From Trichodesmium erythraeum GBRTRLIN201 (GTDB lineage Bacteria; Cyanobacteriota; Cyanobacteriia; Cyanobacteriales; Microcoleaceae), in assembly GCA_018457135.1 (NCBI GenBank), contig JAGGDU010000105.1:1-32017 (forward strand): a stretch of DNA of 32,017 nt, written 5' to 3'. Below, in pieces: positions 1 through 8,743 of this stretch (positions are counted from its first letter, which is position 1; each line of letters starts with the position of its first letter). The translations under genes were made by a program, and so were the position numbers. The notes beneath the pieces were generated by a model that was given only the letters and a program-made list of their open reading frames with translations, was not told the DNA's origin and ran no database searches.

Positions 1-672
1 AATGGCAGCTTCAATATTTTCGGCTTTGTCTCCCCTTATTCTGTCACTGTAGGCAGCGCCGAGATTATTTTGAGTCATTGCCCAAATTTCCCGGTGACTC
101 TTATATGTAAAAACTTTTAGCACTACTTCATAACCTGCAATGCTAATTTCCATGTTGTTTGCTTTGCTGCCCAGAGGAAATTGCTTAATGTAGACACTGA
201 AATAAATAATATCTATAGCAATGCTTTTTGCTACACCCGCCTCCACTTCAGAAAATTTAGCAGTTGCCCAGTTTCGCAATATATCAGCAAAGTTATCATC
301 AAGTTTATCTAAGTTTTCTTGTAGGAGTGGGTAGACAACTTTCGGGTCACCTTTGCTTTCTGCAGTTGCCAGCAACACCTCCCTCCAGAAATTCAAATAT
401 TCTGCCGATGAGTAATGAGTTGAGGGAGAAAATTCTGAAGTTTCTAGTAACTCTACAAGCTGACTCCTGAGATGACGTAAAAAATTAGCAGCGTTTTGAG
501 CATTTTCGTCATCGTTTTCTGCCAGTTGTTGTGCGTAAAGTTCCATTATTTCCAGTAACCCTTCATCTACCAAGTCTAGGTTTGTTTCGAGGATTTTTGC
601 TTTCTCACCGCTGGGGGAAGTTAGCAGTTGGTTAACGAGGTTGGTGTATGCTTCTATGCGTTTGTTGTCCAC
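1..672 (-). CDS. TPR-repeat protein, N-terminal part (C-terminus beyond window)
   Basis: An uninterrupted minus-strand frame runs off the left edge; 224 codons are visible. It begins at a GTG at 670-672 (VDNKRIEAYTNLVNQLL), with an in-frame TAA three codons upstream. No ATG suits the start and no clear Shine-Dalgarno is seen. The first 190 residues are mostly helical, with acidic stretches. The last visible part, NNLGAAYSDRIRGDKAENI, is the signature TPR unit of large cyanobacterial TPR proteins, which often end in a CHAT peptidase-like domain. That family supplies protein-protein interaction scaffolds, some serving as caspase-like effectors. Whether this one carries CHAT cannot be seen. The TPR assignment is firm from the motif, the start codon moderately so. 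Confidence 0.75.
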   Translation of the reverse strand, partial: MDNKRIEAYTNLVNQLLTSPSGEKAKILETNLDLVDEGLLEIMELYAQQLAENDDENAQNAANFLRHLRSQLVELLETSEFSPSTHYSSAEYLNFWREVLLATAESKGDPKVVYPLLQENLDKLDDNFADILRNWATAKFSEVEAGVAKSIAIDIIYFSVYIKQFPLGSKANNMEISIAGYEVVLKVFTYKSHREIWAMTQNNLGAAYSDRIRGDKAENIEAAI

Positions 673-1271
673 TTTTAGTTATTAGTTGGTTGATATCTTT
701 TGTTAGGTATTAGGTTTTAGGTAGCAGGTTTTAGATGTTAGATTTTAGGTAGCAGGTTTTAGGTTATACATAGTCTACATGGTCTAATTTTTTGGATAAT
801 CACACTACATAATACCATAACAGCCAAACATCATTTTACCCAAACCAGCCGTATCTTTTTTTCTGGCTAGATAAAAAACTGACAGCAAAAATTAATAGCC
901 TCTTCCGATAACCTGAGCATTAGAAATAATGTAGGAACGCCGCATACAACTTTCCTACTCTCAATATCTTCTTAAGACATTAATCTAAGTATGCAATTAA
1001 TAGCTAAATAAATTATTTATTTTGGCTCATCAAAAACCTCAAAATATGCCAATTGAAAACCACAATTATCCTTGCCAAATTTTCAGTAAACTTATCATTA
1101 TCCTTTATCCTTTATTCTGCTTAGGCTTACCCTTTTATCCACATATTTATTATCATATAATGACTCAGAGTATTTGCTTTCGGAATGCCATGGAAACATG
1201 TTTAAGAGCATTCATGGCCATTTAGAGACCAAAACTCAAAATATCCCCTTAAATAAATCATACAAAAAATT
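673..1271. other. Intergenic region with short direct repeats
   Basis: About 600 bp between the divergent TPR gene and the SOUL gene. It contains a perfect 20-bp direct repeat (TTTTAGGTAGCAGGTTTTAG) at 715-734 and 743-762 within a TTAGGTATTAGG-like stretch. The rest is AT-rich. A 67-codon TTG-initiated frame at 1022-1225 has no recognisable features and I do not call it a gene. Confidence 0.6.
715..762. repeat. 20-bp direct repeat, two perfect copies
   Basis: TTTTAGGTAGCAGGTTTTAG occurs at 715-734 and 743-762, a 28-bp period, just upstream of the GTG start of the TPR gene. Related TTAGG fragments precede it. This resembles the short tandem repeats common between cyanobacterial genes. No function is evident. 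Confidence 0.75.
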
Positions 1272-1778
1272 ATGTCTGTGTCCTTACCCCAAGGTTTTCC
1301 TCAACCCACCGAGGTAAACATCATCGAAGTTAAAGAATATCCCCAATACCGCGGCATTACCTATACCCATACAGGTGATTCCCGGATGGCAACTAGAGTC
1401 GCTTTTGACCCGCTATATCAACATATCAGCACTAATCAAATTGCGATGACAACACCTGTAGAAGCTCGTTATATTAAAGAAAATCAAAAAACAGAAGTAT
1501 CCTTTCTTTATTCCACCCCAGAGCTAACCCCCCAAAAAATTGATTCTCAGGTGGCGGTGAGAGATACTTCACCAATGACAGTTGTGAGTATTGGGGTGCA
1601 AGGTGCTTACAGTTGGGAGAGCTACGAACAAAATTTGCAAAAGTTAAAACATTGGTTGACACAGCACCCAGAATATGAAGTTGTGAGCGCCCCGAGACGT
1701 TTGTTGTATAACTCGCCAATGACACCGGAAGACTTGAAACGGAGTGAAGTGCAAATTGCCATCAGCTTAAAGTCATAA
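1272..1778 (+). CDS. SOUL-family heme-binding-like protein
   Basis: 168 aa, ATG start, no obvious Shine-Dalgarno. Two conserved SOUL/HBP stretches are readable: around residues 44-66 a phenylalanine-rich helix leading into IAMTTPVEARY (family pattern: K-I-x-M-T-x-P-V), and near the C-terminus YNSPMTPEDLKRSEVQIAI, matching the family's Y-[DN]-x-P-x-T-P-x-x-x-R-x-E-V ending. SOUL proteins bind heme or other tetrapyrroles and are found in plants, animals and cyanobacteria. No signal peptide or membrane segment is seen, so it is probably cytoplasmic. The length is shorter than the eukaryotic members (about 190-200 aa) but typical of bacterial ones. It stands alone, with no operon partner. The family call is fairly sure; actual heme binding is inferred. 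Confidence 0.8.
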   Translation: MSVSLPQGFPQPTEVNIIEVKEYPQYRGITYTHTGDSRMATRVAFDPLYQHISTNQIAMTTPVEARYIKENQKTEVSFLYSTPELTPQKIDSQVAVRDTSPMTVVSIGVQGAYSWESYEQNLQKLKHWLTQHPEYEVVSAPRRLLYNSPMTPEDLKRSEVQIAISLKS

Positions 1779-2192
1779 TTTAATATCCTCTTTTAGGTCA
1801 AGTAGGGTATATTCTAAACACTGCAAATTATTAAGTATATTAGGTACAGATAACGTCAGATCCGACTTAATATTTATAATTAAAATTTGTAGTCAGGCAA
1901 AAGTCCTAACAAGACTTACCAAAATATGACTATCTGTAGGGGGGAAGATCCGCGAGTACTCGGCAATATATTTGCGTAGCATTTCCGAGGAAAACACCCC
2001 TACTAGATATGGTGGAGTTATGAGTAACTTCCTGCCTTGATAGATATTTCCAGGGCTAAAGCTCCACTACAAACCAGACACTTTTGATCACTAATGTTCC
2101 CGAAATAATTAAAAGTATTCTGCATTCAAATTATTGAATTCCCTCATCTGGAAAGTCAGGAGCTTCCCTGTTGAATAGTGTGTAGCGCCATG
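1779..2192. other. Intergenic region rich in palindromic repeat fragments
   Basis: Lies between two convergent genes. It holds a GTAGGGG/CCCCTAC inverted pair (1936-1942 and 1997-2003), a perfect 10-bp palindrome CGAGTACTCG (1953-1962), TGCGTAGCATTT (1973-1984, also at 14738-14749), and a GTGGAG/CTCCAC pair (2012-2017, 2062-2067). GCTCCACTAC at 2061-2070 recurs at 15308-15317. No clear hairpin-plus-T-run terminator was found. Confidence 0.55.
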
Positions 2193-3485
2193 TTATTTCC
2201 CCATAGGTTCTAGTCGAATTAATTGCCCGTTTCGGTCATCGGTGAGAACATACAACAGTCCATCAGGTCCCTGTCGGACATCCCGCACTCTCTGACCTAT
2301 GGGAATAGAATTTTGAGCGATAACATTACCCCCAGGGTCAAGCTGAATGCGACGAATATCTTGGGAGACTAACCCACCTGCAAACAAATTGCCTCGCCAC
2401 TGGGGAAAGCGATCGCCGTTATAAAAAGCCAAACCAGAGGGAGCTATAGAAGGAGTCCAGATCACTTTCGGGTCTACCAGACCAGGGCGAGATGTTTCTG
2501 GAGAGATGAGCCCTCCAGAATATTCACGACTGTGAGTAACTACAGGCCAACCATAGTTTTCTCCCCTCTCAATTAAATTCAGTTCATCACCACCCCTGGA
2601 ACCATGTTCAGTAGCCCAGACTCTATTTTTTGTGGGGTCTAAGGTGATACCCTGAATATTCCGATGCCCATAACTCCAGAGAGCAGGTTTAGCATCTGTA
2701 GAGGTAGCAAAAGGGTTATTTGAAGGTATAGATCCATCGTCATTCAACCTGATCACTTTGCCAAAATGACTATTGCGGTTTTGAGCCTGTTGCCGAATAA
2801 ATTCACCATTGAACTCAATAGGTGGGTTGCCGCCATCACCAATACTTGCTACTAGAGTTCCATCAGGCAACCAAATAATGCGTGAACCAAAATGTTGTGC
2901 CCCTGGTTTCGTCTGGGAAACCTCAAAGATGACTTTTAGATCCCCCAAGGTATTATTCTCTAGTCGAGCGCGGGCGATGCGAGTGCGGTTGTTTGAGCGA
3001 TCGCCGTGGGAATAGGTTAAATAAATAAAGCGGTTTTCGGCAAAACGCGGGTGAGCAGAGACATCGAGTAAACCACCTTGACCAAAAGCAAAGACTTGGG
3101 GAACACCTGAAATAGGAGTTGGCTCTAAAATTCCATCACGAAAAATTCGCAACCGCCCTGGTCTTTCAGTAATTAGTATTTTTCCATCTGGTAACCAGGC
3201 AATACTCCAGGGATGTTCTAGGTTTTTTACTAAAGTTATTTTTTGGTAGTCTGAAATAGAGGTCATGTTTTCAGCATCAGAGACCGATGAGTTTATCCTA
3301 GACTTGTTTTGAGTCTGAGTAGCAGTAGATGACTCAAGTTTAATTTCGGTCCTACAACTTACAATGCCTAAGAGAGCGATCGCTATTGCAGTGCGAAATA
3401 ATATTGTACTTTTTTTTATGATCAAGCCATAGAAAATATCAAGTATTTTTTGTTCTGGTTGAGAAAAAAAATTGTATTGAAACAT
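2193..3485 (-). CDS. PQQ-dependent sugar dehydrogenase-like lipoprotein
   Basis: 430 aa, related to soluble aldose dehydrogenases (YliI/Asd and sGDH type), six-bladed propellers that oxidise sugars with pyrroloquinoline quinone. Visible features: an N-terminal hydrophobic stretch ending in IVSC, a good lipobox with Cys44; a propeller from about residue 82 (LEHPWSIAWLPDGKILITER); the active-site region PGAQHFGSRI with His198, which matches the catalytic His of the family; then GHRNIQG, TEHGSRGGDELN, NYGWP and a terminal blade ending QLIRLEP. The region before the lipobox is long (about 43 residues), so the start may be internal, for example a TTG giving LIIKKS at residue 21; the ATG has no clear Shine-Dalgarno. 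Likely exported and lipid-anchored. PQQ synthesis genes are not in the window, so cofactor supply is unknown. It has no operon neighbours. Confidence 0.85.
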   Translation of the reverse strand: MFQYNFFSQPEQKILDIFYGLIIKKSTILFRTAIAIALLGIVSCRTEIKLESSTATQTQNKSRINSSVSDAENMTSISDYQKITLVKNLEHPWSIAWLPDGKILITERPGRLRIFRDGILEPTPISGVPQVFAFGQGGLLDVSAHPRFAENRFIYLTYSHGDRSNNRTRIARARLENNTLGDLKVIFEVSQTKPGAQHFGSRIIWLPDGTLVASIGDGGNPPIEFNGEFIRQQAQNRNSHFGKVIRLNDDGSIPSNNPFATSTDAKPALWSYGHRNIQGITLDPTKNRVWATEHGSRGGDELNLIERGENYGWPVVTHSREYSGGLISPETSRPGLVDPKVIWTPSIAPSGLAFYNGDRFPQWRGNLFAGGLVSQDIRRIQLDPGGNVIAQNSIPIGQRVRDVRQGPDGLLYVLTDDRNGQLIRLEPMGK

Positions 3486-4104
3486 GGTTTATTATAGTCA
3501 ATTTCATCTAGTTTAGTTATATTGAAAAGCTATTTAAGAAGTGCTACTAAAATTGAGAAGTAGTAAAAATTTAACCTCTTTCCCTGGGGAAAAGAATCTT
3601 GTTAATAAACCGTGGTTTATATGGAGTTTCTTGGGAATGTATATTTTCCATTTATGGTGTTGATTTAATTTGAAAAAAACTATATATAGGAATCAGAAAA
3701 TTAGATAGGTTTTCCCCGACTTGTTCCCTAATTTTTATCCACAATAGAATAGAGATTAATAAGTTGCTCTCCTGATATTATTAAGGTTTAGAGAAAGTGT
3801 TTTTTTGATAATATTAAAAACAGTTTCTCTAGCTTTTATTACAAAGAATATTAATATAATAAAATCTAAAAATAGACGCTTTATTTAGAGGGAAAAACCT
3901 CTGGCTTCTAATATTTTTAACTGATTTTTTACCTTTTTTTTTGTGTAATACCAAAGAAACCAAACTTATTTTCAATTTCCGACCTAGGAATAAAATTTTT
4001 GAGAAATAGTATTATTTATCTGGTTATTGTTATCGCCTTCCCTGGTTAGTATTACTTGAGAAAAAATCCTATATATTGAATAAAATCGGTTAATTAATCA
4101 AAAA
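3486..4104. other. AT-rich intergenic region
   Basis: 619 bp, strongly AT-rich, between two minus-strand genes. I see no plausible coding frame, tRNA, or GC-rich hairpin with a T-run. Confidence 0.5.
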
Positions 4105-4521
4105 TCACTCCCCACTAATATGAATTACTAAATCTCGCTGATGACCACGTTGGCGATGTTCCCAAACATAAATTCCTTGCCAAGTACCTAATACTAATTT
4201 GCCATTATTAATAGGAATTTGTTCAGAAGTATGAGTTAAAACACTACGAATATGAGCCGGCATATCATCAGGTCCTTCTGCACTATGAATATAATAATTG
4301 CCTTCTGGCACTAATTTAGAAATAAATTTTTCTAAGTCAAGTAATACATCTGGGTCTGCATTTTCTTGAATTATTAAACTGGCGGAAGTATGGCGTAAAA
4401 ATAGATTGCATAAACCAGTTTTTACCCCTGACTTAAGTACAGCTTCCTTTACTTTAGAAGTAATTTTAGATAAAGATTTACCAGAAGTATTAACTTGCAG
4501 TAATTGTTGATAGTGAGTCAT
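4105..4521 (-). CDS. YjbQ family protein (UPF0047)
   Basis: 138 aa, exactly the usual family length. The full family signature is readable: RHTSASLIIQENADPDVLLD (residues 43-62), then IHSAEGPDDMPAHIRS (78-93), and LGTWQGIYVWEHR (111-123). The conserved His44, Glu53, Asp56, His79, His90 and Glu121 are the residues expected around the metal/phosphate pocket. The family is annotated as secondary thiamine-phosphate synthase because the E. coli and related proteins have weak activity of that kind, but the physiological role is unsettled. Small soluble cytoplasmic protein that forms trimers in known structures. ATG start. It is monocistronic, with about 300 bp to either neighbour. Confidence 0.92.
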   Translation of the reverse strand: MTHYQQLLQVNTSGKSLSKITSKVKEAVLKSGVKTGLCNLFLRHTSASLIIQENADPDVLLDLEKFISKLVPEGNYYIHSAEGPDDMPAHIRSVLTHTSEQIPINNGKLVLGTWQGIYVWEHRQRGHQRDLVIHISGE

Positions 4522-4835
4522 ATTATTTTTGGTTAGTAGTATTCTAAAGGTTCAACCATCAGCTATCAGCTATTGCTTTTGAAGCTTGCTCAAAGCCTTA
4601 TTAATTTAGCTAAATTTAAATGTTACAACAAAAGCCGCATCCTTTGACCTTAAAGGATATTTTTTAAATAAAAATATACTTAAGAATCAGGTTTTTTTAC
4701 TAGGGACTCAGTTAATAGCTGAATACTTACATAATACCTAAAAATTTTTGCAGATAACTTTTACATATTGTTGCCTTGTTTAAATTAATGTAACTTTAAT
4801 TAACTGTTTATACATTCTAGTAAGAAAATATAGTT
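4522..4835. other. Intergenic region with an orphan hairpin
   Basis: About 310 bp upstream of yjbQ-like and downstream of the MscS gene. Contains a short CAGCTATCAGCTATTGC-type repeat near 4559-4577 and a hairpin followed by a T-run on the plus strand (separate entry). No gene seen. Confidence 0.5.
4639..4665 (+). terminator. Possible rho-independent terminator (weak)
   Basis: ATCCTTT (4639-4645), 6-nt loop, AAAGGAT (4652-4658), then ATTTTTT. The stem is 7 bp but AT-rich, and no plus-strand gene lies upstream; it only makes sense as the end of a short unannotated plus-strand transcript, or it is a chance hairpin. Confidence 0.3.
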
Positions 4836-6488
4836 TTATTCTATACCTTTTAAAAATATGGGAATAGGTTTACTATTATTCAGTTTGATATGGTTAACCA
4901 CTCTAAGATCAATATTTTCTTCCTCAAAAGCTTCTTTAATCATCAAACCTACAATTTTTTGAATCATTAAATGTTTTCCTGGCTTAACTTTTGTCACTAT
5001 TTCAGCTAATATTTGATGTTCAGAAAACTCTTCTATTCCTTCTATTATTGTTGGTTCAATTATATCTGTTGAATAATCTTCTAGGATTTTATTTCCTACT
5101 TTTTCTATAATTTTATGCACTTGACTTATCTTGACTTGATAAGGAATTTTGAGCATGACTACTGCATTACCAAAACTGGGATAATTAACTATATCTTTAA
5201 CATCACGGTTATGGATAATATGATTTTTGTCTTCATAATTAATACGAGTTGTTCTTAATTCTATGCCCGTTACAACACCATATATACCATTTATCTCTAC
5301 AAAATCTCCTACTAAGTAATAATTTTCAAACAAAATAAAGAAACCTGCAACTATATCTTCGACGAGACTTTGAGCTCCTATTCCAACTGCAAAACCTATG
5401 ATTCCTACACCTGCTAAAATAGGAGTCGGGTCAATGCCAATAGTATAAAGAATTACTATGCCTGTACAAAAGTAAATCAGGTATTTAATACAACTTTTAA
5501 ATAAAGGAAAAAATGTTTTTCTTCTCTGTTGAGATGAGTCATCTGCATCAGTTTGACTGAGGAGTATTTGTGCTAGTAAAAGTTGACCAATTTCTTGAAA
5601 AACACGACTCATAAATATAACCCCAATAACTCCTATAAATTTGGTGCCATAAGGAGCTAAATAAGCAATAAAATCAACTTGTTTAAATACTAAAGTAGCT
5701 GTAGCAGTATAGATTATATATTCAAAACATCGTTTGGCAAGAGGTATTAATTTTTTTAGGCGTTCGTAGAAACCAAAAATATTTTTTTTCTCGGAATATT
5801 TCTTGCTAAAAGCATCAAAAGTATAAATAATTGTAGCATTGGATTTAGTAAATATTAATCCTATAATAATAATTATGTAAATCTTTAAACCTATATACAA
5901 ATAGTTAATAACTACTTTTGGTAAGAGCATTATTTGAGCTGATATTATCAAATATAACACCCAGATAAGATTATTAAAGTTGCTCTTTAAAAAATCAAAT
6001 AATTTTTCGATACTGGTGTCACTTGCGTTGATAGATTCAATTTTTTTTATCCGCTCTTTTAACCCGGTTATAAATTTGTTTATGTATGGAATACTCCATT
6101 TAGTTATAATTAGTATGCCTAAGACTTTTAGGATTCTAATTCCTATGGCTATAAGATAATTCCAAGAAATATTTTTAATTAAAGAAGTTTGGTATTCGAT
6201 TAAATTTTCTCTTTGATAAAAAAGCAGCCATCCATTAACTCCGACTACTAATAAGCATGAGATTAAGCAACTTATAGTTAAAAAAGTTAGAATATTTTTG
6301 TATATAATTTCAACGTTTTTTTTATTTGTTTTGATAGATGATACTTTGATTAATTGTTTATATGCTTTGCCGAAAAAAAATCTAATTACCAAAAAGATTA
6401 ATATGATGGCTCCGACTTCAGCTACAGTTAAAATGATACTGTTTAGATCAATTTGAATTAAGTTATTCAGGTTAATTTCAGGTATCAT
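4836..6488 (-). CDS. MscS-type mechanosensitive ion channel family protein
   Basis: 550 aa from the ATG at 6486-6488 (MIPEINLNN). This start is preferred over a TTG nine codons upstream because GGAGGAAAA sits 9 nt before the ATG. The N-terminal two-thirds is a series of hydrophobic segments (at least seven). The last of them, GVGIIGFAVGIGAQSLVEDIVAGFF, has the glycine-rich pore-lining TM3 pattern of MscS, followed by the beta domain (ENYYLVGDFVEINGIYGVV, then the TRI...HNRDVKDIVNY region, where MscS has the I-P-N-G/N-R-x-I motif) and a soluble alpha/beta tail. The family gates under membrane tension to release solutes on osmotic downshift. The extra N-terminal helices place it among large MscS-like proteins; ion selectivity and gating are unknown. 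Monocistronic. Confidence 0.9.
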   Translation of the reverse strand: MIPEINLNNLIQIDLNSIILTVAEVGAIILIFLVIRFFFGKAYKQLIKVSSIKTNKKNVEIIYKNILTFLTISCLISCLLVVGVNGWLLFYQRENLIEYQTSLIKNISWNYLIAIGIRILKVLGILIITKWSIPYINKFITGLKERIKKIESINASDTSIEKLFDFLKSNFNNLIWVLYLIISAQIMLLPKVVINYLYIGLKIYIIIIIGLIFTKSNATIIYTFDAFSKKYSEKKNIFGFYERLKKLIPLAKRCFEYIIYTATATLVFKQVDFIAYLAPYGTKFIGVIGVIFMSRVFQEIGQLLLAQILLSQTDADDSSQQRRKTFFPLFKSCIKYLIYFCTGIVILYTIGIDPTPILAGVGIIGFAVGIGAQSLVEDIVAGFFILFENYYLVGDFVEINGIYGVVTGIELRTTRINYEDKNHIIHNRDVKDIVNYPSFGNAVVMLKIPYQVKISQVHKIIEKVGNKILEDYSTDIIEPTIIEGIEEFSEHQILAEIVTKVKPGKHLMIQKIVGLMIKEAFEEENIDLRVVNHIKLNNSKPIPIFLKGIE

Positions 6489-6497
6489 AATTGTTTT

Positions 6498-6502
6498 CCT
6501 CC
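6498..6502 (-). promoter_or_regulatory. Shine-Dalgarno GGAGG that decides the MscS-type gene start
   Basis: TTGGAGGAAAACAATT precedes ATG at 6488 with a 9-nt spacer. It lies inside the reading frame if the upstream TTG (6515) were used, so it argues for the shorter protein. Confidence 0.8.
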
Positions 6503-6732
6503 AATAGATTTTCAAGTAATATCAATTCCTCAAAATTTAAGTCATTAATTTATAATTAAGTAAGAATAATGTTTTTTGTTATTCTAGCTATTAAGGGTTA
6601 AGTTACTTATTCCTAAGAAACCTACTCCCTATCGACTTTGTACCTAAACCCCTATTCTCAAATTAAGAAGATATAACAGGAATTTTGAGGTTTAATATTA
6701 GAGGCCTAATATAATTAGATGGTTAAACTTAA

Positions 6733-7836
6733 TTATTGTATATAATCTACAATAAATTTAGCGATCGCTTCGCTACCATTTTTATCTAATTTATCAGATT
6801 TACGGGGTGCTTGTAGGGGTTGTTTGAGAAATTCCCAATCATCATGAAAAAATTCTGTTGGAGGCAAAATTTGATGATAACTATAATCTTGAATTCCTTC
6901 TAATAACAATTTTGACTCGGCAAAACCTTCTCTCATTAATGACACAATAGGTATTTCTAAACGCAAGGCTTCAGCAAAAGTACTATATCCTGGTTTAGAA
7001 ACTATTCTACCACAAATTGGCATCAAGTCTACAGGTCGAATATTTGGCAAGTTTATCTCTTTTTTTTGAGATTCTTTTCTCACATTTATAAGGTTAAGAA
7101 TTTCAGGGGTATCATTATCAAATGTAAGAAATTGCCAGTCGGGAAAAGCACCAATATTTTCATAAGGAATCTTATCTAAACCTAAACCTCCAAAGGTCAG
7201 TAAAATAGTTTTTTCTTTCTCTGCATGAATATTAAATTTTGCTCTAATTTCTTCGGGTTGATAACGTGGAATTCCCCCAGTTAAACCGACATCAAAAATA
7301 TTAGGAAAAGCACTCATAGATTCGTGCAATGGGAGTCGAAATAAACGGTTACACTGAGCAAAACATTCACTGATCCAATTAGCAATTTCTATGAACTCAC
7401 CGCCCCAAGGACGATAAATAAAATCCCAACCAAAATTACTCAACATCCAACATGGAATATCTACACTTTTAGCAATTTTAGCTGCTATGGGCGGGATATC
7501 TGCTAATAATAAATTTACTTTATTTTGCTTGATAAAATTTACTTCTCCAGCAATAATTGAATATTCTTTCTTTTTAATTTCTTGCAATTTTTCTAGGGTA
7601 GTTTGTTTATCCATAGTTATACTATCTGATTGAATTACTCCTACGTCAAAACTACGGGGACGATAAATAAAATCACCATAAATATAAGATTCTAGTAACC
7701 AATAGGGAGCAGTTGTCACCATAATTAATAAAACGTCTGGACACATTTGTTGTACCAAATTCGCTACTGATGATACACGGACCGCATGACCAAAACCATG
7801 ATTAGTAATGGCAATATATAAAGTTGGTCGAGACAT
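6733..7836 (-). CDS. GT-B fold glycosyltransferase-like protein
   Basis: 367 aa. The N-terminus TLYIAITNHGFGHAVRVSSV has the glycine-His motif (residues 13-20) found in MurG/GT28-like and MJ1255-like transferases and in the N-terminal domain of arabinokinase-like proteins. The C-terminal half shows the second Rossmann-like domain: ILLTFGGLGL (211-220) and the donor-site loop IVSKPGYSTFAEAL (278-291), equivalent to the G-G-x-x-T-x-x-E-x-L pattern of GT28 enzymes. No signal peptide or TM helix, so it is cytosolic or peripheral. The sugar donor and acceptor cannot be read from sequence. ATG start without a strong Shine-Dalgarno. Its neighbours do not form a cell-wall cluster. Fold call fairly sure, substrate unknown. 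Confidence 0.75.
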   Translation of the reverse strand: MSRPTLYIAITNHGFGHAVRVSSVANLVQQMCPDVLLIMVTTAPYWLLESYIYGDFIYRPRSFDVGVIQSDSITMDKQTTLEKLQEIKKKEYSIIAGEVNFIKQNKVNLLLADIPPIAAKIAKSVDIPCWMLSNFGWDFIYRPWGGEFIEIANWISECFAQCNRLFRLPLHESMSAFPNIFDVGLTGGIPRYQPEEIRAKFNIHAEKEKTILLTFGGLGLDKIPYENIGAFPDWQFLTFDNDTPEILNLINVRKESQKKEINLPNIRPVDLMPICGRIVSKPGYSTFAEALRLEIPIVSLMREGFAESKLLLEGIQDYSYHQILPPTEFFHDDWEFLKQPLQAPRKSDKLDKNGSEAIAKFIVDYIQ

Positions 7837-8743
7837 TGATTTTTTTCTACTTATAAATGATTAGGTAGGACTAGGAACTCAAGATTTACTACCTAGGAGC
7901 CTATAAAAGCACTTTGAAAAACATGGTAATTTTCTTTGATTTCTCTCCAAAATTTTACCACTTTTTAGGATTATGCTTTAGGGCAATGGGCAATGGGCAA
8001 GAGTTTGATAATTTATTTCTAGTTTTTGAGTTTTTACAATTTTTGGCTACATATTAAATAATATTTTCTCGGGATAATTACTAAAAAAAAAGTTTTTGTT
8101 TGTAGTCGGCTAAAAGTCATAAGATAGGTATAGATATTTCATTTAATTATAACTATTTCATTTAATTATAACGATTTTTTTATAGTAGGGCTGAAAATAT
8201 AACTAAGTATAAAGATTTGAGCTGTTAAAACTTTTGAATGAGAAATATTTTGGTTCTCGGGTAAGCTCCTGAACTCAGTGGATATATTTTCATGACTCAA
8301 TTTTTTTGACAAAACTTATACTGTTTCACCGAGCTTAAAAGTCATAATTTTCAAGGTTAAAAGTAAGATTTTTTGATATCTAAAACTTTGACCCCTTCAG
8401 TAATTTCAGGAAACTATTTAATCACCATTCTCATAAATTACTAACTTGAACTCAGCATTTTTTTTCTGTCAGAGTTGGAATTATTCTTGGAGGGGAATTT
8501 TCCTGAGTGCTGAATGCTGATAGCTGAATGCTTACTAAGAAATTACCAAAACTTCCCTACAGAAAAACAGGAAATGTACCCACCCCGAACCCCGACCAGA
8601 TGCTTTTTCTTTCTTCCTGCTTACTGTATCCTTTCTCCTGACCAAATTCTCTCAAGTGTCAGTGTTCAACAGGATATGAGAACAGGGCTAAAACTCAACT
8701 ACAAATAAAGACTTTTTTTGAATTTGCTGTTCTGGATCTGATC
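7837..8743. other. Long intergenic region with short repeats
   Basis: 907 bp with no convincing gene. Contains GGGCAATGGGCAATGGGCAA (7981-8000), a perfect 19-bp tandem duplication at 8135-8172, and a GCTGAATGCTGATAGCTGAATGC-like stretch (about 8504-8530). A 64-codon frame at 8514-8708 starts inside that repeat and shows no family features; I reject it as a gene. Confidence 0.55.
8135..8172. repeat. 19-bp perfect tandem duplication
   Basis: TATTTCATTTAATTATAAC at 8135-8153 is repeated immediately at 8154-8172 without mismatch, so the duplication is probably recent slippage. It is in intergenic DNA and has no evident role. Confidence 0.85.

Noticed and set aside
1022-1225. 67-codon plus-strand frame before the SOUL gene
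   Set aside because: It needs a TTG start, has no ribosome binding site and no recognisable motif, and lies in AT-rich intergenic DNA where frames of this length are expected by chance.
4105-4521. Thiamine riboswitch upstream of the yjbQ-like gene
   Set aside because: No THI-box consensus could be found in the 300 bp upstream on the minus strand.
8514-8708. 64-codon plus-strand frame
   Set aside because: Its start lies in a GCTGA-type short repeat and the peptide shows no domain or composition typical of a gene.
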